The notes beneath the pieces were generated by a model that saw only the letters and a list, made by a program, of their open reading frames with translations, was not told the DNA's origin and searched no databases. Below, in pieces: positions 34,027-40,312 of a stretch of 40,312 bases of DNA. Positions within the stretch are counted from its first letter, which is position 1; every line of letters begins with the position of its first letter. Made by a program: the position numbers and the translations under genes. Source of the DNA: Pseudonocardiales bacterium (GTDB lineage Bacteria; Actinomycetota; Actinomycetes; Mycobacteriales; Pseudonocardiaceae); contig QHBY01000391.1 in NCBI GenBank assembly GCA_003244245.1, positions 1-40,312 on the forward strand, given 5' to 3'.

Positions 34027-35299
34027 CGGATCCTCCCGTGACGAGCGTCGCCAGCGCGGTGAGGTCGGGAACCGTCCAGGCGTCGTCGCAAACCCGGACT
34101 GTGCCCAGGCCTCTGGTCGTGGCGGTGCCTATGCCGACCAGGCCGTCGTGCAAGTCGGCGACGCATGCCCGCAACAGCGCAAGCTCCACGTCGGTGAGGC
34201 AGCGAAGGGGTTCCACCCGGAGGCGGAAATGACCGGTAACGACGACCTGCTGTGCGTAGAGCAGTCCCGACCGCGCCCCACCGGTGACCCGGTCGAGCGC
34301 CACATGGGTACGCAGGTCGAACTCGGCGCCATCGATCACCGCATCCGGGATGGCGACCGCTGCCCGAGCACCCATCCGCGGGTCCCCGCCGCTTCGAGGT
34401 GACCATCCGAACAGGAGGCACGCCTGGCATGTTCCGCATCCGGCGTCGTCGCAGGCGGGGTGACCGAGCACCCGGCATATGTATTCGACGCGCGATCGCA
34501 GCACGCCCTTGAGGCTGCTGCCCGGAACGTAGGGCTCACCGTTGTTTCGCTGCACCACGAGCGAGACCTTGGTCTCGGGTCCCTCCAGCGGCTCCGAAGC
34601 ACCCCTTCCGATGTGCAGCCCGTCGACGATGTCGAGCACGACGTCGATCGCCGCAGTTCGCGGGCTCGGCGCGGGAAGCACTTCGGTGGGTTGCGGGTAG
34701 GTCGCGGGACCCTCGACGGTGAGCCACTCCAGGAGGCCGTCGGTGCGGGAGAGGTCGTAGCTGCGCCACCCAACGCCGGTGACGGCACAGCCGCCAGCGC
34801 CCGTGGTGACTCCCCGTCCTATCCACGGTCGCCAGCCTCGTACGGCGTCGAGGAACCTTTGCAGCGCGGCTCCCGCATCGTCCCACCGCAGGTGGACGTC
34901 AAACTCAGTGCCAGCGGGCAGCTGCTCGACGGTGAACAGGGCGTGGACCCGCGCCGCTCCACGGTGCCGATCGATCGCGACCCGGGTTGCGGATGTGACG
35001 GCCGGCAGCGCACCGCGCAGCCGGACACCGAGCACCTGGACCGGCGAGGCGACCTTCTTCTCGTCCTCAGGAGCCCCTCCGAACAAATCGGATGGCAGCC
35101 CAGGCCACAACGCGCAGTGCGCCTTCAGACTCCCGGCGACCGTGGTGCCCGGCAGCGTGACGACATGGTCCGGGTCGCGGCGCAGGGGAAGATGATTCGC
35201 TGGCTCCTCTTCGCCGGTGTCGAGGTGGCGGCGTTCCGGTCCGGTCACACCGCCCGGGCTGAGCAGCCGCACCCGGATGGTGATCAGTGTCGGTATCAC
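34019..35299 (-). CDS. Tandem Cas7-Cas7 (RAMP) fusion protein
   Basis: Two RAMP domains lie in one 426-residue chain. Domain 1 (about 1-185) has LPGTTVAGSLKAH at 49-61 and the glycine loop IGRGVTTGAGG at 160-170. Domain 2 (about 215-405) has YVPGSSLKGVLR at 257-268, a zinc-like cysteine cluster C283, C288, C291, C294, and the glycine loop GIGTATTRGLG at 389-399. They should occupy two backbone positions of a type III effector. The Asp that cleaves target RNA in Csm3/Cmr4 is not evident in domain 2, which has GPETKV where GxD is expected, so this site may be inactive. The GTG start 35299 overlaps the Csx10 stop as GTGA. Confidence 0.82.
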   Translation of the reverse strand: MIPTLITIRVRLLSPGGVTGPERRHLDTGEEEPANHLPLRRDPDHVVTLPGTTVAGSLKAHCALWPGLPSDLFGGAPEDEKKVASPVQVLGVRLRGALPAVTSATRVAIDRHRGAARVHALFTVEQLPAGTEFDVHLRWDDAGAALQRFLDAVRGWRPWIGRGVTTGAGGCAVTGVGWRSYDLSRTDGLLEWLTVEGPATYPQPTEVLPAPSPRTAAIDVVLDIVDGLHIGRGASEPLEGPETKVSLVVQRNNGEPYVPGSSLKGVLRSRVEYICRVLGHPACDDAGCGTCQACLLFGWSPRSGGDPRMGARAAVAIPDAVIDGAEFDLRTHVALDRVTGGARSGLLYAQQVVVTGHFRLRVEPLRCLTDVELALLRACVADLHDGLVGIGTATTRGLGTVRVCDDAWTVPDLTALATLVTGGSDG

Positions 35300-36324
35300 G
35301 GGATTACGCTCGCGGGGGTTGAGGTGGGTGGGTCCAGCGGCGGGCACAGAGCGCCGAAGCCTTCGCGTCGCCGTAAGCCCAGGCCGCGTACCCGCAACGC
35401 GCGCAGCGCCTCCTGGGAAGGTGCACGGTCACACTCCACCCGGTAGGTCGACCCGGCGGTGACCACCCGCTCGGTCGGCTTGGCGAGTCCGGCCGCGGCG
35501 TGCCAGCCAGCTGCCTCACCCCAGCGCATCCAGCGGACCACCGAGACGACCTCCACCCCCAGGACGCCGCGGAGCTCTTCTCTGCTCGGGACGTCGGCCG
35601 GCAGGCCCGTGACATCAACAAAGATCCCGGAACTGGCCAAGCGAAGCACCACCGCCGAGCCGTCGGTCTCCAGCGCTTCGGGCTCGGCATCGGGATCAAC
35701 CGTGACGCGGGCAAGGCCGCCGGTGGTGCGCCCTCCCCCCAGCCACAACCGCTGCACCGGCTCGCCACCAACATCGAAGGCCTGGACTGCCGCCGCACTG
35801 ACCCATCCAGTGAGTACCTGACGGCGCGCGAGGGAATCCTTCCGGTAGAGCTGCTCGTCTTTGGCTACGCCATCGGTGGTGAGAGCCGCCCGGGTGCGCC
35901 GCAGCAGCCACTCAGGCCGTTCTTCAGGCGGCTCCCGCGGCTCGCCCTTGGCTGCTTCAAGGCCCTGGCCGCAGTCCGGGCATTCCGTGGCGTCCTCACC
36001 GAGACTGCGATCCCACCATAGCTGTTGGCAATCCGGCTCCGCCTCGTACTTGTGCACGAGCACGCTGATCGGTACCGGGAGACTGCCTGCCCGGTGCAAC
36101 GGTCCAAAGACCCCGTCGGACTCGAACGTCTCGATGAACGCCTGGCGGTGGGCGGTGCCGGGGGCGGGCGCACCAAGAGCGCGGATCCAGGCCGCGGCGC
36201 AAGCCCCGCGGAGCACGCTGCCAGGGATGTGATCGTGAGTTGGATTGCGATAGTCAGGCAACGGGCCGGTGCCGGCGTGCACCGGTTGCTCAAGCTTCAT
36301 AGTCACCTTGGCGGTGGTGCTCAT
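35296..36324 (-). CDS. csx10: Csx10, Cas5-like RAMP subunit of type III-D effector
   Basis: This 342-residue RAMP protein corresponds to the Cas5-type subunit that caps the crRNA 5' handle. Family hallmarks are HIPGSVLRGACAAAWIR at 32-48, a central glycine loop LGGGRTTGG at 195-203, and the C-terminal GLGLRRREGFG at 314-324, which is the strongest Csx10 signature. C99, C115 and C118 (ECPDCGQG) probably hold a zinc. The ATG 36324 overlaps the upstream Cas7-like gene as ATGA and the stop overlaps the next gene as GTGA. Its presence, with Csx19, is the main reason for calling the system type III-D rather than III-B. Confidence 0.85.
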   Translation of the reverse strand: MSTTAKVTMKLEQPVHAGTGPLPDYRNPTHDHIPGSVLRGACAAAWIRALGAPAPGTAHRQAFIETFESDGVFGPLHRAGSLPVPISVLVHKYEAEPDCQQLWWDRSLGEDATECPDCGQGLEAAKGEPREPPEERPEWLLRRTRAALTTDGVAKDEQLYRKDSLARRQVLTGWVSAAAVQAFDVGGEPVQRLWLGGGRTTGGLARVTVDPDAEPEALETDGSAVVLRLASSGIFVDVTGLPADVPSREELRGVLGVEVVSVVRWMRWGEAAGWHAAAGLAKPTERVVTAGSTYRVECDRAPSQEALRALRVRGLGLRRREGFGALCPPLDPPTSTPASVIP

Positions 36325-36890
36325 ACGGACCTCCAGGCGAGGACCTTCTCGACAGCGGCGCGATCAAGAGTGACATCGGGACAGGTGATCGACACCCAGC
36401 CGAGCCCACGGCGTCGAGCGGCACCCAACGAACGGGTGGCTCGGGCGACCATGGCCAGTACCGCGGCGTGCAGTTCGATGTCGGTCACCGGCGCCATGCG
36501 GGTGAGCACGAACTCGGCACGAGCCGCCGTGGTCTCCTCGGTGAGCGCGAGCATGTCCCGCGTTGCGGTGTGGCTCGCCGCATCGATCCGCACCCGCGCG
36601 GTGACCTGCGGCCGCCCCCACAGCCCGCCGGTGGGGACAGCATCGCCCCAGTGCCACGGGCACGGCTGTTTGGCGTCCCCGAAGACCGCCCCCACGAGAT
36701 CCGCTTCCTCCCCCAGCACGTGCTTGGCGGTCGCCCGCATCACACCTTTGAGCGATGTCGCAGGCAGCGCATCGTCGGTGTCGATCGTCGCGTCCACCCC
36801 AGCGGCGGGCTGCCCGGTCGAGACGCGGAACGGGCTGAGGAAGTCGATGACGAAATGCAGCTCGTTGACGTTCACCGTGACCACCACCAT
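36321..36890 (-). CDS. Csm3/Cas7-like RAMP subunit
   Basis: This single-domain Cas7 protein of 184-189 residues should form part of the effector backbone along the crRNA. GVD (D33) and a nearby D37 precede LPATSLKGVMR at 42-52, the same order as the catalytic-Asp loop of Csm3. TEETTAARAEF and the C-terminal glycine loop LGAARRRGLG (155-164) complete the fold. This is therefore the subunit most likely to cut target RNA, by inference. ATG 36890 gives a 19-base overlap with Cas10. GTG 36875 instead gives a GTGA overlap, which fits the operon's pattern better. The two starts differ by five residues. Confidence 0.85.
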   Translation of the reverse strand: MVVVTVNVNELHFVIDFLSPFRVSTGQPAAGVDATIDTDDALPATSLKGVMRATAKHVLGEEADLVGAVFGDAKQPCPWHWGDAVPTGGLWGRPQVTARVRIDAASHTATRDMLALTEETTAARAEFVLTRMAPVTDIELHAAVLAMVARATRSLGAARRRGLGWVSITCPDVTLDRAAVEKVLAWRSV

Positions 36891-38263
36891 TCGACCATCC
36901 CGATCGCCTGCTCCAGCGGGATTGGCGGATCCTCCCCGACGAAGGGGGTCACTATGGACATCATCGTCTGGTCACCGGCGCGTAGGCGAGCAAGTTGCGG
37001 CTCTATGTCCTTACCCTCCCGACCCATGCGAGCGAGCACGTGCCGCTGAGACTTTGTCACGCTGGCGAACCGGGCAAGTGCGTCCCAGCTGTCCTCAAGA
37101 CCGTCGAGGGTGAGGCTTCGGCGGTCGCGGACCCGTGCACTGCCGTCATGGGTGACCGACTGCCAGCACAGCGCGGCGCGGCGACCGAGGTGCTCCTTCT
37201 TGGCGACCGTGAGCAGGTCGTGCGCCAGGTCGGCGACCACAGAGAACGGTTCCTTGATCTGGTGGAAGACCACTCCGGCGGAAGCCGAGGGCACCAGGTC
37301 ACCCCGGGCCAACGAGGACACCCCAGTGCTGAACTCGGCGAGGTATGCCCGGACGAAATCCCAGGCGCTGTGCGCGGGCACGCTGACCAGCAGGTCGTCA
37401 CCGCCGACGAGGTGCGGGATCACCCGCCAATCCGCGACGTCGGTCCCGTCGATCGCATCGACCGCCCTGGTCAAGGCGGTCCAGGTGGCCCCATCGATCG
37501 TCCGCGGTGCGTTCCGCAGCGCCTCTGAGTCCCCGCCACTGCGGGCGGCGGCGCGCAACCCGGAGATCAGCTTGCCGATCCCGTTGCCGTCGGCGAGAAC
37601 CGTGGCCACGTGATTGTGCTCCCCGGCCACCGGTCCGAGGTTTGCGAGCTGGTCGAAATCGGTGGGCAGCTCGCGACGAGACCCCCGGTCCGCCAAGTGG
37701 CGACGCAGCCGAGTCTCGGCGAGCGGCTTCCACCCCTCTTGCATATTGAGGCCAGCCTGGTCGCTGCGCAGCACACAGTCCCGACAGACGTCACGGTTGC
37801 GCACATCTTCGCCGGCACCGTCGATGATCAGTGCGCTGGCCGGCCAGATGTTGCACCAATCGCAGCGTTTCGCGGCTGGCCATTCCGCACACACTGCGGG
37901 GTACCGGGCAACCTGACGCTCCTCGATTTCGCTCGCGACCGCGTCGGCATAGCTCGACCCGTCCCGGTAGGTGGCGACGATGAACGCGGCGGGAAGCTCC
38001 GCTCGCAGGTGGTTCACAAGCCGGTCGGTGATCTCGGTGGTGAGGTCGGGGTCAGGCCGATCGAGACAGACCGCGATGACCCCGTCCACCGCACCTGCCT
38101 CCTCGTGCAAGGTGGCGGGCAAGCCGGCCAGGCATTCGGAAATCGCGCCCTTGTGGGTCGCTCTGGTGATCATTGTGGAAGCGCCGCGGCGGCCTTTCAG
38201 GTGCTGCGCCCGGACCAGGTAGCTCTGGATATGCTGCACCGAGACATCTATGTAGCGTGGCAT
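36872..38263 (-). CDS. cas10: Compact Cas10, GGDD palm domain, no HD nuclease
   Basis: This is the large subunit of the type III effector, only 463 residues instead of the usual 700-1000. The chain opens directly with a palm-like strand (YIDVSVQHIQSYL). No N-terminal HD motif exists. A zinc ribbon is formed by C134 and C137 (CDWC) and C160 and C163 (CRDC). The cyclase palm retains ADGNGIG at 224-230 and GGDD at 287-290, so metal binding and cyclic oligoadenylate synthesis look possible. A single palm with the AKKEHLG helix follows, and the C-terminus (380-463) is helical. ATG 38263 overlaps the upstream TAA as TAATG. Loss of HD suggests no ssDNA cleavage. Confidence 0.88.
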   Translation of the reverse strand: MPRYIDVSVQHIQSYLVRAQHLKGRRGASTMITRATHKGAISECLAGLPATLHEEAGAVDGVIAVCLDRPDPDLTTEITDRLVNHLRAELPAAFIVATYRDGSSYADAVASEIEERQVARYPAVCAEWPAAKRCDWCNIWPASALIIDGAGEDVRNRDVCRDCVLRSDQAGLNMQEGWKPLAETRLRRHLADRGSRRELPTDFDQLANLGPVAGEHNHVATVLADGNGIGKLISGLRAAARSGGDSEALRNAPRTIDGATWTALTRAVDAIDGTDVADWRVIPHLVGGDDLLVSVPAHSAWDFVRAYLAEFSTGVSSLARGDLVPSASAGVVFHQIKEPFSVVADLAHDLLTVAKKEHLGRRAALCWQSVTHDGSARVRDRRSLTLDGLEDSWDALARFASVTKSQRHVLARMGREGKDIEPQLARLRAGDQTMMSIVTPFVGEDPPIPLEQAIGMVEWWWSR

Positions 38264-40266
38264 TACCGACCCTGCTCATCCAGCTCGATTGCCGCAGCCT
38301 TGCCCACCACGATCTCCATGCTCTGCTCGGGATCAACGATGTCAGGCAACACGCCGAGCGGGAAACCCATTCGAGGCTTCCTGCCAGAGCCGCCGCTGTG
38401 ATAGAGCCCGCTGGTCTGCTGCCAGAACGCGTAGCCCTCGTCGAAGGGCTTGCCGTTCATGTCGTTGCGGCGGGACCAGGGGGCGCCCGGTGGGTACCAG
38501 ACCTGATCGCGGGGAACGTGATCGAGGGTCAGCGCCCTGGCCAACGCCGGCCAGGTTTCCTGCACCTCGACAGGAACCACGCGGCGGAAGGCGGCGATGG
38601 CCTCCTGCCGGATGTTGTCGGAGTCCCGTGGGTCGCCGCTCGCACCGTACCGGCTTGCAGAGCTCCAGAATCGGGTTCGAGCCGCTTCAACGCTGATATT
38701 GCAGCTGCCGTAGCCCAGCGACCGGCCGCCACCCAGGTGCACAACGTGGTTACCCTCGCCGTGGATGATGGCCGGCTCAAGGGTAGCCAGCAGACTCCCC
38801 AGCTGCGGGAGGTCGACGTCGATTGCGGTGATAGTCGCGGTAAAAGTGGTCCCGATGGGGAACGCGACTGCCTCGCTGGTGAGCTCTTTGTGATCGGCAA
38901 GGTGATGCGTTCGGGCGCGTCCCCGGCGCGACTCCCTGCCGTTGCTACTGGTGGTGTGCCAGTAGAACTTGCGACCCCGGAGATGCCGGACATCAGGAAA
39001 GTCAGCCGCCGACCCCCACTCTCGTAACGCCGGGCGGTCGCCACTGCCTTGTGCGTCCGTGCTCTCCAGGTAGAACTGGCCGGCCCCGGGCCGGGGTTCC
39101 CCGAGCGGGGGCAGTACGACCGGCAGCGGCTTCGCCGGATTGGGGGTGGTCGCGTCGGAGAACCGCACGTGACCCCGGTAGGACTGCTGGTCAGCCTGGC
39201 GGGCGCGCTGCTGGCGGTCTTCTCGGGTGTCGGCCGCACCGAGGAGCCGGCAACTCGGACAGAGCTCATCGACTTTCGCGCATGCGAGCGCCTCGGCCGG
39301 GACTCTCGCGCGCGCCCGGTCGGGCAGCTCATCTCCGGCCGCGTACTTACCACCCTTACGCGCCGTCGTGCCACGGTGCCGCCAGATCTGAGCCAGCTGC
39401 AGCTGCACGACGTCGGTGCAGGTGTTGTTCAGCCGCAGCCATACCGGCTGGTCGACCCGGAGCCGCTCCGATGCCCGGTAGCGCCTCCCCACCATTGCTC
39501 CACCCCAGGTGACGGTCTCCAGATGGGAGTTCGCCTTATCGGCCGTGCGCACGTCGACGCTGTGCTTGACTGAGGCGAGGAAGTCCTGCCACGCCCGATC
39601 GCCGAGCGTCGGCGACGGGGCGTCGGTGAGTTTCCGCACTGCCCCGGAGTACGAGCCTCGTTCAGGTCGTGCGGCGCTGTCACTGATGAAGACGACCCAC
39701 TCCCCGTCAGGCTTCTCCCAGGCGCCAGTCACTCCACTGGTGCCCATGGCGACGCCCAGCCGCGCGCCCGATACCAGCCCCTGCACACCACCCAGCTTGC
39801 CAAGGATGGTGTGGTGGATCCGCGCCTTTCGAGGGTCTGATGCCGGCTCGCACAGCTGTAAACAGGTCGGCCGACCGTCTTCGCTGACCTCTTTCACCAG
39901 GGCGAGCCGTAGGCCGGTGGTGTCAGCCGCAGCGTCGCGATAGACCGGGGAGAACTCCTGGTCGAACACCCGCAGACAGCTGCCGGTCAACGTCTCGTGC
40001 AACGCGCGGACCCCTCCGTGCAGGGACGAGCCCGGGATGATCTGCTGGATTGCGTCGTCAGGCCCGGGCCGGTGCGGCAGCGTCTTATCATCCGCGCCGC
40101 AGGTCCCACGGACCAGCACCGGCGTGCTGGCCTTGATGACGATCCCGATGGTCCCCGACCACAGCTCTGCGTCGCCCCGATGCCCGTGCGGCGCCGAACG
40201 CGCCGCGAACGCCGCGGGAAACGGCACAAAGGTGTAGGGGTTGACGAATCGGTCTGACGTCGGCAC
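38263..40266 (-). CDS. Large TIGR03986-type CRISPR RAMP protein
   Basis: This 667-residue protein opens with FVNPYTFVPFP (residues 7-17), the hallmark of the TIGR03986 family. IIPGSSLHGGVR at 76-87 and VFDQEFSPVYRD follow. A central region has CPSC at 336-339 and GRKFYWH at 431-437, and a glycine loop LGGGRSLGYG at 511-520. The length and two sets of RAMP-like motifs suggest more than one RAMP domain or a long insert. It is the first visible gene of the operon. The frame remains open upstream to the right edge with no stop, so GTG 40266 is a plausible start (AAGGGAA five bases upstream) but not a certain one. Confidence 0.85.
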   Translation of the reverse strand: MPTSDRFVNPYTFVPFPAAFAARSAPHGHRGDAELWSGTIGIVIKASTPVLVRGTCGADDKTLPHRPGPDDAIQQIIPGSSLHGGVRALHETLTGSCLRVFDQEFSPVYRDAAADTTGLRLALVKEVSEDGRPTCLQLCEPASDPRKARIHHTILGKLGGVQGLVSGARLGVAMGTSGVTGAWEKPDGEWVVFISDSAARPERGSYSGAVRKLTDAPSPTLGDRAWQDFLASVKHSVDVRTADKANSHLETVTWGGAMVGRRYRASERLRVDQPVWLRLNNTCTDVVQLQLAQIWRHRGTTARKGGKYAAGDELPDRARARVPAEALACAKVDELCPSCRLLGAADTREDRQQRARQADQQSYRGHVRFSDATTPNPAKPLPVVLPPLGEPRPGAGQFYLESTDAQGSGDRPALREWGSAADFPDVRHLRGRKFYWHTTSSNGRESRRGRARTHHLADHKELTSEAVAFPIGTTFTATITAIDVDLPQLGSLLATLEPAIIHGEGNHVVHLGGGRSLGYGSCNISVEAARTRFWSSASRYGASGDPRDSDNIRQEAIAAFRRVVPVEVQETWPALARALTLDHVPRDQVWYPPGAPWSRRNDMNGKPFDEGYAFWQQTSGLYHSGGSGRKPRMGFPLGVLPDIVDPEQSMEIVVGKAAAIELDEQGR

Positions 40267-40312
40267 CAGGGTTCCCTTGGGTCGGCCCGAAGGCGTGTTC
40301 CGCGATGGGCGT
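40267..40312. other. Window edge upstream of the CRISPR operon
   Basis: These 46 bases precede the TIGR03986 gene start. On the minus strand they read in frame with it and contain no stop codon, so either the protein is longer or another gene runs into it. The operon promoter is not visible. Confidence 0.4.

Larger units (their letters stand above)
31863..40312. mobile_element. Genomic island, partial (left end inside, right end beyond window)
   Basis: The tRNA-Val fragment marks the left end by its orientation. Everything to the right lacks the conserved chromosomal order seen in 4461-31720 and carries an orphan gene and a CRISPR effector operon. No integrase, replication or transfer gene is visible in the 8.4 kb available. 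The true right end should be an intact tRNA-Val(GAC) on the minus strand outside the window. Confidence 0.55.

Noticed and set aside
36872-38263. HD nuclease in Cas10
   Set aside because: The only His-Asp pair (AHD near residue 348) lies in the helix after the GGDD palm, not in an N-terminal HD domain.

Overview
The window is high-GC actinobacterial DNA. GTG starts are frequent, genes are tightly packed with ATGA/GTGA stop-start overlaps, and gene order from sigA to msrB follows, as I remember it, the Mycobacterium tuberculosis segment Rv2703 (sigA) back to about Rv2674 (msrB). Protein details (DUF3710, DUF3159, DUF3093, DUF4193, Cei, an actinobacterial-type HemQ/ChdC, a stand-alone LigD-type polymerase) fit a Pseudonocardiales-like or related actinobacterium. 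The species cannot be named from the sequence.

Positions 63-31720 are ordinary chromosome. In order: a SulP bicarbonate/sulfate transporter fused to a beta-carbonic anhydrase; bioF-bioD; the principal sigma factor sigA; polyphosphate glucokinase; a SuhB-like phosphatase; Cei; DUF4193; DUF3093; dut; DUF3710; an OB-fold protein; DUF3159; a CeoB/CeoC (TrkA) potassium-uptake regulator pair; an APC permease; a TrmA/RlmD-type RNA methyltransferase; dxs; an OmpR/histidine kinase pair; an RNase D-like nuclease; a LuxR-type response regulator; DUF3000; the coproporphyrin-dependent haem genes hemE-cgoX-chdC; msrB; a small membrane protein; a LigD-type polymerase; a lipoprotein alpha/beta hydrolase; and a DivIVA-like coiled-coil protein.

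At 31818-31862 lies the exact 3' half of a tRNA-Val(GAC) gene (minus strand, from the anticodon loop to an encoded CCA) with no matching 5' half. This is what integration into a tRNA-Val gene leaves at the far end of an integrated element. It puts 31863 to the right edge inside a genomic island whose other end, with the intact tRNA, should lie beyond the window. Two 10-bp direct repeats one helical turn apart follow, then an orphan gene (32237-32800) and a strongly structured convergent intergenic region (32961-33106).

The island's visible cargo is a seven-gene minus-strand operon (40266 to 33239) in which every junction overlaps. It reads as a compact type III-D-like CRISPR effector: a large TIGR03986-type RAMP protein, a small Cas10 with an intact GGDD motif and zinc ribbon but no HD nuclease, a Csm3/Cas7-like RAMP, a Csx10 (Cas5-like) protein, a fused Cas7-Cas7 protein, a Csx19-like protein, and an uncharacterised 115-residue protein coupled to csx19. 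No CRISPR array, cas1/cas2, cas6, cas11 or recognisable cyclic-oligoadenylate effector is visible. This operon, its unknown last gene and its island setting are the most interesting part of the window.
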